Assembly: GCA_039820545.1 (NCBI GenBank)
Contig: JBCBPW010000002.1
Location: 144,582-208,581 of the forward strand
Length of the DNA: 64,000 bases
Reading direction: 5' to 3'
DNA from: JALEFZ01 sp039820545
Lineage (GTDB): Bacteria > Bacteroidota > Bacteroidia > J057
In this document: positions 56,102-64,000 of the stretch, piece after piece
Position numbering within the stretch: position 1 is the stretch's first letter
How the letters are laid out: every line of letters begins with the position of its first letter
The notes under the pieces: model-generated
Databases searched by the model: none
Told to the model about the DNA's origin: nothing
What the model saw: only the letters and a program-made list of their open reading frames with translations
Translations under genes and position numbers: made by a program

Positions 56102-56503
56102 ATGAACAACCTTTTCAAAACCCTTGGCCTAACGCTTTTGCTAGCCTTTACACTCACAGCTTGTAACACAACAACACCTTCAGAGTTTCTTGTCATGTCT
56201 CCTTGGGTATATGATTCTTTCGAGAATCCCGACTTGGATTCAGATACAAGAGATCTATTCGTCGCTGTTTTTAGTATTTCTACTTGGACATACAGTGAAG
56301 ATGGAACGTACACGATTACTTATGCTCAGAATGCATTTGATCCCAACAACGGTACGTGGGCATTGGACGAAGATGGTACAGAGCTGACACTAGAAGAAGA
56401 CGGAGATACAGATCGATTCGAAGTCTTGACACTAGATGAAGACGTATTGAGCCTTCAGTATGTGGATTCTACAGGAACCAATATCCTGAATCTTAAGCAC
56501 TAA
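56102..56503 (+). CDS. Lipoprotein, lipocalin-like, paralogue of previous gene
   Basis: 133 residues. Lipobox TLTAC (Cys21). The order of elements mirrors the preceding gene: SPWVYDSFENPDLDSDTRDL, then WTYSEDGTYTITYAQ, GTWALDEDGTELTLEED, and a last strand pair ending NILNLKH (the neighbour ends NELTWTH). It is more acidic than its neighbour. A 143-bp gap separates the two. Family name uncertain; the pair looks like an old tandem duplication. Confidence 0.75.
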   Translation: MNNLFKTLGLTLLLAFTLTACNTTTPSEFLVMSPWVYDSFENPDLDSDTRDLFVAVFSISTWTYSEDGTYTITYAQNAFDPNNGTWALDEDGTELTLEEDGDTDRFEVLTLDEDVLSLQYVDSTGTNILNLKH

Positions 56504-56526
56504 GATTGAGTTTGATAAAATTTTTT

Positions 56527-56563
56527 GAGAGGCAAAGAGACGCAAATCTTTGCCTCTTTTTCT
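56527..56563 (+). terminator. Intrinsic terminator after the lipoprotein pair
   Basis: GAGGCAAAG / CTTTGCCTC 9-bp stem, 10-base loop, followed by TTTTTCTCC on the plus strand only. Confidence 0.83.
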
Positions 56564-56565
56564 CC

Positions 56566-57066
56566 TCAATACATATCTTCCCACTCCATAGGAAGCATGA
56601 GCAAGTCCGCCAACTTTTCCCCCACCTTCTGGAAGTATGTCAGTCCCCTCTCGGAGTAGGGGCGCTCCTTGGCCAATAGATACTTTTCTGTAAAGACAGG
56701 GTCCTTGAGCTTGACCCCCAATCCCACCCAGCTATCCTTTGCCCTTTTTTTCTGCTCAGCCACAAAAAGGTAAGAGATACTGAGGGGCTTGAAAAAAACA
56801 TGCTGATCTTGAAGGATAATCCCTGCACCTAAGGCTAGCTGGTCTACCCAGATCATCAGACTTTGTGGTTCCAGCCGCGTCCGTACCAATTCCCAAAATT
56901 CAGGTCCTTTTTCATCTCTCGCGAGTGTGGGCAATTCATCCAACAACTCGATATGCTGTAGAAGCGTGGAGTAGGTAAATCGGATCAAAGTATCCATAGG
57001 AACAGGATGTTTGAGGAGAATCGGGCGTGAGAGAAGCCAATGATTCCCGATAAAATGAAGTCTCAT
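56566..57066 (-). CDS. Hypothetical cytoplasmic protein
   Basis: 166 residues, no signal peptide or membrane helix. Opening MRLHFIGNHWLLSRPILLKH; an alternative ATG lies 23 codons in (MDTLIRFTYS). It has mixed alpha/beta character, with a Lys/Glu-rich middle (AEQKKRAKDSW) and a C-terminal helix VGEKLADLLMLPMEWEDMY. I recognise no domain. The composition is protein-like and the frame lies between good terminator and promoter spaces, so the gene is credible. It is convergent with the lipoprotein pair. Confidence 0.65.
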   Translation of the reverse strand: MRLHFIGNHWLLSRPILLKHPVPMDTLIRFTYSTLLQHIELLDELPTLARDEKGPEFWELVRTRLEPQSLMIWVDQLALGAGIILQDQHVFFKPLSISYLFVAEQKKRAKDSWVGLGVKLKDPVFTEKYLLAKERPYSERGLTYFQKVGEKLADLLMLPMEWEDMY

Positions 57067-57284
57067 AGACCAAGTTTGGAATTGCGAATCGACTAAAAGT
57101 TTGCGCTTTAGCTAGATTTTCATTTTCCCAAGCATAGTCTTAGCAAATTCTAGTGAAAATATGGAGGAATATATATGCTTATTGTTGTATGTTGCATTTG
57201 GATAAGGACTACTTTATACGCTGAGAAACTACCTTTCCTCGAAATAAAATACGAAAACTTCACCAGAAACCATCTTCTTGTTTT

Positions 57285-58271
57285 ATGAAAGTAGCTGTTT
57301 TTTCCACTCAATCCTATGACCGAGTCTACCTAGACGCAGCCAATCAAGGTCAACATGAGTTCCATTATTTTGAGCCACACCTCAATGAGGAGACCTGGGC
57401 CATAGCCAAGGGGTATGAAGGGATCTGTGTATTTGTCAATGATCGAGTCACAGGTGATGTGATCGAGAAACTACATGCAGAGGGCCTTCGGATCATCGCC
57501 TTGAGGTGTGCGGGTTTCAACAATGTAGATCTATCCAAAGCCAAAGAATTGGGAATTCCTGTCGTACGAGTACCTGCCTACTCGCCTCATGCCGTGGCTG
57601 AGCATGCCGTCGCCTTGATCCTCACCCTCAACCGTAAGACCCACAAGGCCTACAATCGCGTGCGAGAAGGTAACTTTGCCTTGAATCGCCTAGAGGGCTT
57701 TGACATTTATGGAAAAACAGTGGGCGTCATCGGGACAGGAAAAATCGGGCAAGTCTTCTGCCGTATCATGAAAGGATTCGGGACCAAGGTCATTGCTTAT
57801 GATAAGTATCCTTCCGAAGAGATGAAGGTAGAGGGTGTGACCTATGTCGATTTATCTACCCTTTTTCAGACCGCTGAGATTATCTCCCTTCACTGTCCGC
57901 TAAATGAGGAAACGTACCACCTTCTCAATGCGGAGGCCTTCGATATGATGCAAATGGGTACAATGCTGATCAACACCAGTAGAGGAGGTCTGGTCGATAC
58001 ACATGCTGCCATTCAAGCACTGAAACATAAGAAGTTGGGTTATTTAGGGATCGATGTTTACGAGCAGGAGGAGAAGCTTTTCTTCAAAGACCTCTCAGAG
58101 ACGATCATCAATGATGATACCATCGCCCGTCTGATGAGCTTCCCCAATGTCCTGATTACCGCTCACCAAGCCTTCTTCACCCAGCACGCATTGCGACAGA
58201 TTGCGGAGACAACTGTGAATAATTTGGCAGACTTCGAATCAGAGAAATTACTTCCCAATGCAGTAGGATAA
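57285..58271 (+). CDS. ldhA: D-2-hydroxyacid dehydrogenase, D-lactate dehydrogenase type
   Basis: 328 residues. NAD-dependent interconversion of pyruvate and D-lactate is most likely. Family marks: MKVAVFSTQSYDRVYLD at the start, typical of LdhA; RCAGFNNVDL (~74-83); VPAYSPHAVAEHAVALIL; the dinucleotide loop GVIGTGKIGQ (147-156); Arg233 in NTSRGGLVD; Glu262 in DVYEQEE; and the catalytic His294 in ITAHQAFFT. The order Arg-Glu-His is intact. The similarity is to lactate rather than phosphoglycerate dehydrogenases: no ACT domain is present, and the 'AHQAFFT' string is LdhA-like. Standalone gene. Confidence 0.93.
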   Translation: MKVAVFSTQSYDRVYLDAANQGQHEFHYFEPHLNEETWAIAKGYEGICVFVNDRVTGDVIEKLHAEGLRIIALRCAGFNNVDLSKAKELGIPVVRVPAYSPHAVAEHAVALILTLNRKTHKAYNRVREGNFALNRLEGFDIYGKTVGVIGTGKIGQVFCRIMKGFGTKVIAYDKYPSEEMKVEGVTYVDLSTLFQTAEIISLHCPLNEETYHLLNAEAFDMMQMGTMLINTSRGGLVDTHAAIQALKHKKLGYLGIDVYEQEEKLFFKDLSETIINDDTIARLMSFPNVLITAHQAFFTQHALRQIAETTVNNLADFESEKLLPNAVG

Positions 58272-58301
58272 AAAAAGCAACGAGGATTGTGTCTTCGTTG
58301 C
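58270..58301 (-). terminator. Terminator for the DUF7948-like gene
   Basis: Minus strand: GCAACGA / TCGTTGC 7-bp stem with an 11-base loop, then TTTTTTT. It abuts the ldhA stop codon. Confidence 0.65.
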
Positions 58302-58442
58302 GCAATGAAAAATCCTATTAACCTCAACCGTCTGGAAACACGTAGGTCTCCAGGGATCAATTATTCAAAAGACAGATTGTCGAATAGATAAAGTTTGGAT
58401 ATTCCGTGTAAAGAAAGAATCTGAACAAGTCGACTTTACTTC

Positions 58443-59084
58443 CTAGTTTTGAACGTACTCGGCAGACTCTGACTGTACCTGTAGGGCTACTTGTATACTC
58501 AGAATATTGGCTTGATCGTAAGTGGGAACAGACAGTACCAACTTTTTCTGAGGCTGTATGACCATATCGACAAACAAATCGGTCATTTCGCTTCCCAGAT
58601 CTTGATGTGCCTGAATGGAGACTGGAATCACGGCATCCTGATTGACGTTTTCTTGGACGGCATTGAGTACCGCACTTTCGAGTTGAATGTCTTGAGGGTT
58701 GCCTCCTGGATATACGACAAACTCGAAGATCAGCTGATCCGCCTCTAGATTGCCTGGGTGGATGACCAAGTCTATGTTGGAATAAATATTTTCAATGAGG
58801 ACTTTTTTATCGTGCCAGATCATTTCGGCATCGTTTTGGATATCTAATCCTTGTGTCATACCCATTTCATCCATTATATAGACATCGTGCGCCACTTGAG
58901 ACGAGTTCCAGCGAATACTCAGTTCCTCTTTGTCAGAGTCGAGCGATCGGAATGTCAGTCCTTGATCAGTGAATGTATATAAGAATCCGTTGATCATTCC
59001 TTGGACGGACTGGGGATGGTGTGCAAATGCGGTGGTACATACCAACACAAAAACGATCGCGAGAAAATATCTGGGAGAAATCAT
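58443..59084 (-). CDS. Secreted DUF7948-like single-domain protein
   Basis: 213 residues with a cleavable signal peptide (MISPRYFLAIVFVLVCTTAFA). The segment IENIYSNIDLVIHPGNLEA then FEFVVYPGGNPQDIQLE matches the pattern Y-x-x-I-D-L-V-x-x...x-L-x-Y-D-F-V-V-x-P-G-x-x-P found in the N-terminal DUF7948-like domain of Bacteroidota SBBP-repeat and T9SS proteins. Here it stands alone: no SBBP repeats, no sorting domain, no lipobox. It may be a periplasmic stand-alone version or the remnant of a larger protein. Function unknown. Confidence 0.75.
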   Translation of the reverse strand: MISPRYFLAIVFVLVCTTAFAHHPQSVQGMINGFLYTFTDQGLTFRSLDSDKEELSIRWNSSQVAHDVYIMDEMGMTQGLDIQNDAEMIWHDKKVLIENIYSNIDLVIHPGNLEADQLIFEFVVYPGGNPQDIQLESAVLNAVQENVNQDAVIPVSIQAHQDLGSEMTDLFVDMVIQPQKKLVLSVPTYDQANILSIQVALQVQSESAEYVQN

Positions 59085-59328
59085 AGGATAAGAGGCTAAG
59101 TTATTTCAGTCGATGTAAGATTCTTTCTGGTTTTGATTTCAATTACGGAAGTTTACACCTCTTGGATGGTGACAAATGGCCGAGTGGTTGACTTTGATTC
59201 GTGTTTGGAAATATGTCAGGGGGAATGGAGGGGCTTTCTTCCTAGAAAAAGAGAGCGTTTATTTAAAACCTTACTTATGTTAGGATTGGGTGGGAAGAGG
59301 AAGAAAATTCGTATTTAGAAATAAAAGA

Positions 59329-59886
59329 CTACTTGACTACGTCAGGCAATGTCCACTTACCGAGGTAGGATTGAAAAATCTTGGTGGTATTGCGTGCATC
59401 GTCTATGCCTCTATGATGATGTCCCGTGAGAGAGAATCCTTCTGCCTTTAGTGCGTGTTTGAGTCCGATGGATTGGGTAGCACCGCGCAAGACAGGATAT
59501 TGATGCTTAAGAGAGATATGGGCCTCCAGCCATTGAATATCCATTTTGTAGCGTAGGGACTGCTGGGTGAGGAGGTTTTTGTCAAAAAATCCCCAAGAAC
59601 ACAGACAATAAGGATGTGTGTGAATGCCAATCCACGATTGAAACTGAGGGATGGTTTCGAAGAAATAAGGAGCATCTTCTACCATCTCCTGAGTGATCGT
59701 GGTGAGTTCTGTACAAAAATAAGAAAGGATAGGATGTACTTTGGGACGTACAAACTGCTCATACTCGTCGAGGATTCGCCCTTTATCATCCAGCATCACA
59801 GCACCTATTTCGATTACTTCTTGAGGGCCGCGCATCTGCCGCTTTTTCCAGCAAGTCGCTTCCAAGTCAAATACAATGTATCGCAT
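59329..59886 (-). CDS. DEDDh 3'-5' exonuclease
   Basis: 185 residues. RNase T/ERI-1-like exonuclease. Exo I: VFDLEATCW with Asp7 and Glu9. Exo II: SWGFFDKNLL with the third Asp. Exo III: HHHRGIDDARNT with the catalytic His and final Asp (H-x4-D, DEDDh class). The insert FCTELTTITQEMVEDAP is typical of the ERI-1/KapD-like subgroup. It should trim single-stranded 3' ends of RNA or DNA in the cytoplasm. It is last in a minus-strand run with MOSC, TfoX-like and TerC genes (32 bp after the MOSC gene). Confidence 0.92.
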   Translation of the reverse strand: MRYIVFDLEATCWKKRQMRGPQEVIEIGAVMLDDKGRILDEYEQFVRPKVHPILSYFCTELTTITQEMVEDAPYFFETIPQFQSWIGIHTHPYCLCSWGFFDKNLLTQQSLRYKMDIQWLEAHISLKHQYPVLRGATQSIGLKHALKAEGFSLTGHHHRGIDDARNTTKIFQSYLGKWTLPDVVK

Positions 59887-59918
59887 CCACCATTTAACAA
59901 TCCAGCCAATATCTTGTT

Positions 59919-60434
59919 CTAGGAGCCAACTTCTGGAGAAGGGATCATCTGAAGTTTATCCCCCAACTTGATTTCACCTCCGCTGATGACCCTCGCCGTG
60001 ATCCCTCCATGCCCTCTCATCGCATTGTATCCTCCAGCTCCTAGGTTCTCTTCCATGCGGGAGCATGGATGGCAAAGACCTGTCATTTCTAGTACAGCTT
60101 CACCTATCTGAAACTGCTTGTCTTTGAGGGCGAGTAGGTTGATGCCTTTGACTACGATGTTGCGGCGCAGCAGACCAGGATCTAGACTGTCACGATGCAG
60201 CATGGAGGCCACCGAGTCAATGTGCTCTGCCTGTATCAAGGTCACCTGACGTTTGGTACTTCTCTTACCTGCGAAGTGATCCCCTATTAGCCCTTCTCCT
60301 TTGCTGATCTGTGCCTGGGAGACCACATCAAGTGGAGCCTTTCGTGCAGAGCGGAGTCCGATCCAGGTGATCTCTCCTACCTGAGGGAGCGTATGGAGCA
60401 GTTCGTCCATGGAAATGTTTTTAGATAGTGCCAT
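59919..60434 (-). CDS. MOSC domain protein
   Basis: 171 residues. The MOSC beta-barrel carries sulfur in molybdenum cofactor sulfurases. Visible: GLIGDHFAGKRSTKRQVTLI (~48-67), RRNIVVKGINL (~90-100), GLCHPCSRME with Cys121 and Cys124, and GGITARVISGGEIKLGD. Stand-alone MOSC proteins such as YiiM confer resistance to N-hydroxylated bases in E. coli; whether this one does is unknown. It follows the TfoX-like gene after 13 bp and precedes the exonuclease gene. Confidence 0.92.
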   Translation of the reverse strand: MALSKNISMDELLHTLPQVGEITWIGLRSARKAPLDVVSQAQISKGEGLIGDHFAGKRSTKRQVTLIQAEHIDSVASMLHRDSLDPGLLRRNIVVKGINLLALKDKQFQIGEAVLEMTGLCHPCSRMEENLGAGGYNAMRGHGGITARVISGGEIKLGDKLQMIPSPEVGS

Positions 60435-60447
60435 TTGATTGAAAGGG

Positions 60448-60813
60448 TTAGTTAGGTTGTGAAGGAGGTGTTTTTTTCTTTTTAGATGCTTTGGCCAAGG
60501 GGTTATAATCCAGCGCCCACTGCACCCAGTGTTCCAAATCTTCTTCTAGATCCACTCCTTCAGGAGAAATGAATACATAGCCCTTCATCGGACGACCTGT
60601 AAAATCCATTTCCTTGCATCCCTTCATTTGGAGTGCTTCATCGTATCTATCAGGCCCAATTCGAGCCATGAGGTGATCATGGACAATCCCTAGGCACATC
60701 TTGCTATCCACCATGAAGGTGAGGCCTCCCATCATCTTTTTTTCATAGAAGGCCACCCCTCGGGATTTGAGGCTGTCATAAATGCGATCAGCCAGATGTG
60801 AATCGTATGCCAT
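60448..60813 (-). CDS. TfoX/Sxy N-terminal domain protein
   Basis: 121 residues. TfoX_N fold, as in KKMMGGLTFMVDSKMCLGI and LMARIGPDRYDEAL, with the C-terminal GYVFISPEGV block and a Lys-rich tail. The TfoX C-terminal helix-hairpin domain of competence regulators is absent, so this is the stand-alone N-terminal type; a role in DNA uptake is not implied. It begins 1 bp after the TerC stop, so the two are almost surely co-transcribed. Confidence 0.9.
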   Translation of the reverse strand: MAYDSHLADRIYDSLKSRGVAFYEKKMMGGLTFMVDSKMCLGIVHDHLMARIGPDRYDEALQMKGCKEMDFTGRPMKGYVFISPEGVDLEEDLEHWVQWALDYNPLAKASKKKKTPPSQPN

Positions 60814-60814
60814 A

Positions 60815-61609
60815 TCACTCTTGTGGTAATCGGTGGTGAGCTTTCCTAGCTAGCATGATCTTCTTCTGGTAGCGGCTTTGTACCACATCGATGACGACGA
60901 GGATCGCAAGAATGAAGTAGAAAGTTGCCTTACTCATCGGCGTGATCTCTGTCTCCAGCAGGGACATATGCGCAAGATGGCCTCCTTCTGAGATCAGCAT
61001 GACCCCCACAAGGAAGAGGATAAATAGTCCAAGTACTTCGTACATGCGGTTTTTCTTGAGGAAGGTAGAGATGCGGTCTGAGAGCCAAATCATCAAAATA
61101 CCTCCGATGACGATAGCAGTCGCCATGACCCAAAATACCTTTGTCAGTGCCATTGCGCTGAGGATAGAGTCGAAAGAGAAGACCAGATTCATCAAGACGA
61201 TCATGAAAATCACTTGTCCCACAGACTTCTGCTTCTTGTCCTCTTGCTCCTCATGTTCTTCGAGCGATATCATGTGGAGGATTTCCTTCATGGCTGTGTA
61301 CAAGATGAAGGCCCCTCCCAGAAGAACGATGAGACTATGGATGTTGAAGTCACCATGAATGTATTCAGGGATGTCGATCTTGAAGATAGGATCCTGAAAG
61401 AGATCAATGACGGATACCAGCACACCCAGCAGCACAATCCTAAGCACGATGGCTAGGCCGATACCGATTTTTCTTACGTAGGGCTGTCGGTCTTCTGGTG
61501 CTTTTTGGGATTCAAGCGAAATGTACAAGAGATTGTCGAAACCCAGGACCGCCTGTAGAAGAATGAGCATGGCCAGGGTGATGAAATTATCAATAGTAAA
61601 GGTTTCCAT
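60815..61609 (-). CDS. TerC family integral membrane protein
   Basis: 264 residues with about seven membrane helices. The conserved acidic residues of TerC/Alx are present: Asp25 in VLGFDNLLYIS and Asp147 in LVFSFDSILSAMALT. TerC proteins are linked to metal (manganese) efflux and redox/pH stress; the ion here is unknown. The cytoplasmic loop after helix 3 is very acidic and basic (EEHEEQEDKKQK). It is the first gene of the TerC-TfoX-MOSC-exonuclease run. Confidence 0.93.
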   Translation of the reverse strand: METFTIDNFITLAMLILLQAVLGFDNLLYISLESQKAPEDRQPYVRKIGIGLAIVLRIVLLGVLVSVIDLFQDPIFKIDIPEYIHGDFNIHSLIVLLGGAFILYTAMKEILHMISLEEHEEQEDKKQKSVGQVIFMIVLMNLVFSFDSILSAMALTKVFWVMATAIVIGGILMIWLSDRISTFLKKNRMYEVLGLFILFLVGVMLISEGGHLAHMSLLETEITPMSKATFYFILAILVVIDVVQSRYQKKIMLARKAHHRLPQE

Positions 61610-61688
61610 ATGGCGAGGAATGAATCGTTTGTGTAGGCAAATTACACAATTTTATAAGATTCAATGCCTCAGTTGTTCCCTTCTTCAT

Positions 61689-62768
61689 TTACTTTTGGAC
61701 AAAACGATAGGTTCTCACCCAATCATTGATTTCTAGCTGTGCGATATACACACCACCAGGAAGGTGGCCAAAGGGAAATGCGTGGGTTCCTTTATCAATT
61801 TTCTGCACAAAAAGCTCCTTACCATACAGATTACAAAGGCGAAGTGAAACATCTCCCTCTACGATGTTATGGGAACAGATCAGCATGTCGTGCGTATCTT
61901 GCCAGTTGAGTGTGCCCAAAGCATCTGTGCCTACGAGCGACTCGATCGTCACGGAATAGTAGGTAGATCCATCTATATCTATTTGCTTGAGGCGGTACTG
62001 ATTGACGCCAGGACCTGCTGTCGCATCTAGGTATTCGTAGTATTGAGCCACTTGACTGTTTCCTGCTCCATCTAGCCATCCTAGATCAGTCCACGCTTCG
62101 CCCGTACGTCTGCGTTGCACTTGGAAGCCCCATACATTTTCTTCCCTGAGGGTTTCCCATGTGAAGTGAACGCCGTTGCGCTGTGCATCAAAGCGCGCGC
62201 TGATGTCGCCCCATACCACTGGATAAGATATATAGGTCTTCATGTTGACATCGTCGATACGCATATAGTTGAGGTTACCTGTAAGGGTAAAACTCATCGA
62301 TACCAGAATTCTCCCCAGCCAAGTAGCCCCCATCTGGATACGTTCATACCCTTGCTCTGTGCTGCCACTAAGTGTGGTCTCGAAGGTCTGGGTAATGGTT
62401 TTTCCATCAAAGGTAGTGCCTGTTACGATGATCTGACCTGCATCCTGCGATAACCCATCGTCTCTAGAGGTAAATAGGTAGAACTCATATATTTCAAAGC
62501 CAGCCCCCACGGTTTGTACTTCTATCCCACCAGCTTCAGGTGTCGTAGGCCCATTTTCTATACCTGTACCCAACCAGCGATTGTCCCCATTGAAGCCAAT
62601 ATTTTGTCCTCCGTAGATGTCGAGATCTCCAGTGAGCCCAAAACCTACCCCTGCATGAGCAAATCTTTTGGTCTGTGGTGTTTCTCGGGAAAAGTCCTCT
62701 ACATTGATGGCATATGTAAAACCTAAACCCGTAAGCATTGCAAGGAGGAAAGTAAAGGTATTTTTCAT
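61689..62768 (-). CDS. T9SS type A secreted protein with FnIII-like domain
   Basis: 359 residues. Signal peptide (MKNTFTFLLAMLTGLGFTYA). Residues ~25-190 form a beta-sandwich: GIEVQTVGAGFEIYEFYLFT and GQIIVTGTTFDGKTI look like a carbohydrate-binding-type fold found in Bacteroidota extracellular proteins. An FnIII-like domain (~195-275) includes GVHFTWETLREENVWGFQVQ and YEYLDATAGPGVNQYRLKQ. The C-terminal domain has NIVEGDVSLRLCNLYGKELF and GGVYIAQLEIND, a type A sorting pattern ending WVRTYRFVQK. Surface or secreted; ligand unknown. The 1.2-kb region upstream has no other gene. Confidence 0.85.
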   Translation of the reverse strand: MKNTFTFLLAMLTGLGFTYAINVEDFSRETPQTKRFAHAGVGFGLTGDLDIYGGQNIGFNGDNRWLGTGIENGPTTPEAGGIEVQTVGAGFEIYEFYLFTSRDDGLSQDAGQIIVTGTTFDGKTITQTFETTLSGSTEQGYERIQMGATWLGRILVSMSFTLTGNLNYMRIDDVNMKTYISYPVVWGDISARFDAQRNGVHFTWETLREENVWGFQVQRRRTGEAWTDLGWLDGAGNSQVAQYYEYLDATAGPGVNQYRLKQIDIDGSTYYSVTIESLVGTDALGTLNWQDTHDMLICSHNIVEGDVSLRLCNLYGKELFVQKIDKGTHAFPFGHLPGGVYIAQLEINDWVRTYRFVQK

Positions 62769-64000
62769 GCTGTAGGCTAATGTATGTGTTTTTATTCTTT
62801 AGAATATTTAAAAACAAAAATAGACGTATTTTCGAATAAAAAATTCTTAGATTTTGATAGAATGTTACATCAGATACCAGAAAGCTGATGTATAAAAAAG
62901 AACCTATAGTTATGACATGCTCGTTTTTTCTGAAATCGTATGTTTTAGATGCATTCTGTACTTATTTTGCTGCTAGGTAGGAAGCAACCATTCTGCAATT
63001 TTGACATGATAAGCTCCATAAATAGAGGGAGTATTCAGTTTTCATATCCATCCTTTCACCTACCATCCGCAGCATCGATAGAAAAGACCGCATCATGCGC
63101 TGTTCACAACGAATCTATCCTTGCTCTATAATTTAAATGCTTCGTGTGGAGTGGCACGCTTGATAAAGGTGACTGATGCATCTTTTGAGTCTCACAAGCT
63201 GCTGCAGCCCTTACGTACAGTATGCGATAAGTAGTTCAATAGTCTCACTTGTTGAGGCTGAATTTCGTCAAATGAGGGACCCAATGGCTAAGGGTGTGTA
63301 GACGGCCAATTCCTTTGCTCACATACTGGAAAGTCATCGATTACAGTAAATAGGAAATTAAATTCCACAAAGTCGTTGAAGAAATACAAGCGTAGACTAC
63401 TTGTTTGAGGAAAAATTAAACGCGTAGTTTCAGGGTAGGCATATAAAAATCGCTTTACATGCAGCACGAATTTCATCTGCATTTATGAGCAATTTACAGG
63501 ATTTATGTGCGGGTTTATGGGAAGATATTCTCTTATTGTAGGAAAGATCAGAAGTTGAGGAAATTTTGCTAGCTCGTATCATTACTTATGCTTTAAAAGG
63601 TTGTATATCTGATGATTAGACCAGTCTAAAAATTTCGCTTTTTAGGAGATATTTTTCTACACCCAAAAATAAATATTTCAATTTGGTACGTCACCCTTAG
63701 CTTTCTCCTAAAAAAAACATTTCAAATGTACAATTTAGTATAATATGGATCATTCAAGTAGGTATGCTATTTTATATTAAATGGGAAGAATTTAGTATGT
63801 AGTTAATTTGACTATTTAAATAATTTTTCTGTATGTAGCAGTTCAAAATATTGATCTTCAGATAAAAGTGTATAAGGGGGTGGCATAAAATTCTGGCTTT
63901 ATTTTATATTTGAGGGTTAAATTTCATCAGATTTATTCCGTTTTAAAAAAGTAACATACCTAATACCAGGGGAATATTAGGTATGTTACTTTTTTAAAAC
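62769..64000. other. Long AT-rich region without convincing genes
   Basis: 1232 bp. Two short frames (62949-63131 plus; 63288-63482 minus) have no protein-like composition or start context. It is very A+T-rich from 63.3 kb on. The right end carries a 26-bp perfect inverted repeat. No tRNA, insertion sequence or known RNA was recognised. Confidence 0.6.
63940..64000. repeat. Perfect 26-bp inverted repeat at the window edge
   Basis: Arm 1 (63940-63965) and arm 2 (63975-64000) are exact reverse complements, with the 9-base loop CCAGGGGAA. Inner part GTAACATACCTAATA, outer part TTTTAAAAAA. On the minus strand the stem is followed by a T-run inside the outer arm, like a long terminator for a gene beyond the right edge; a repeat element is the alternative. 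Confidence 0.8.

Noticed and set aside
57285..58271. SerA (phosphoglycerate dehydrogenase), given serC in the window
   Set aside because: Motifs and length fit D-lactate dehydrogenase (AHQAFFT, no ACT domain), and the gene is about 29 kb from serC.
62949..63131. 60-residue plus-strand frame near the right end
   Set aside because: No start context, no domain; composition fits random AT-rich DNA.
63120..63290. Possible gene relic on the minus strand (FDEIQPQQVRLLNYLSHT, a stop, then KDASVTFIKRATPHEAF)
   Set aside because: Two short open pieces in the same frame split by a TGA, but I recognise no family; too weak to call a pseudogene without a homology search.
1..64000. tRNA, rRNA, CRISPR arrays, insertion sequences, prophage or defence genes
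   Set aside because: Looked for in all gaps and both strands; no characteristic arms, repeat-spacer pattern, transposase or phage motif was found.

Overview
The window looks like chromosomal DNA from a Bacteroidota bacterium, probably near the Saprospiria/Lewinella-like lineages; the rank below phylum is an inference. Signs are four proteins with type IX secretion (T9SS) C-terminal sorting domains (three type A, one type B), a giant PKD-repeat surface protein, a DUF3098-FtsX-UppP cluster, a propeller sensor kinase of the two-component-regulator type, and DUF1015 next to serC. No rRNA, tRNA, CRISPR array, insertion sequence or phage gene was recognised.

Layout. 1-4.3 kb: minus-strand envelope and housekeeping genes (glycosyltransferase cut by the window edge, uppP, DUF3098 protein, ftsX, rnhB). 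4.5-17.1 kb: a T9SS type A secreted protein, a large propeller sensor kinase, an NTF2-like secreted protein, an MscS channel, an FMN glutamate-synthase-like enzyme, a membrane J-domain protein and a secreted PGRP-type amidase. 17.8-24.2 kb: leuS, an acidic-tailed lipoprotein, a class V aminotransferase, a cyclophilin and a small secreted protein. 24.5-37.2 kb: DUF1015, a lipoprotein, serC, a 58-residue membrane protein, endonuclease V, a small unknown, a GH31 alpha-glucosidase, an outer-membrane barrel, asd and manC. 37.7-54.9 kb: one 5712-residue secreted protein. 54.9-62.8 kb: an SRPBCC protein, two related lipoproteins, an unknown, a D-lactate-type dehydrogenase, a lone DUF7948-like protein, a TerC-TfoX-MOSC-exonuclease run and a last T9SS type A protein. 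The final 1.2 kb is AT-rich, has no convincing gene, and ends in a perfect 26-bp inverted repeat.

The outstanding object is the giant protein. I count 62 PKD domains, four fibronectin-III-like domains and a type B (gliding-motility-type) sorting domain. From domain 16 to 62 the PKDs keep a strict three-type A-B-C register, so the real unit is a three-domain cassette of about 0.76 kb. A six-domain block (29-34) appears again immediately downstream (35-40), which points to a fairly recent segmental duplication.

How the genes fit together: much of the window serves the cell envelope (UppP lipid-carrier recycling, FtsX division permease, amidase, MscS, surface proteins, GDP-mannose supply by ManC, glycosyltransferase). 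SerC, Asd and the stand-alone glutamate-synthase-like protein belong to amino-acid metabolism. Transcription units are short, and most convergent pairs share a clear intrinsic-terminator hairpin.
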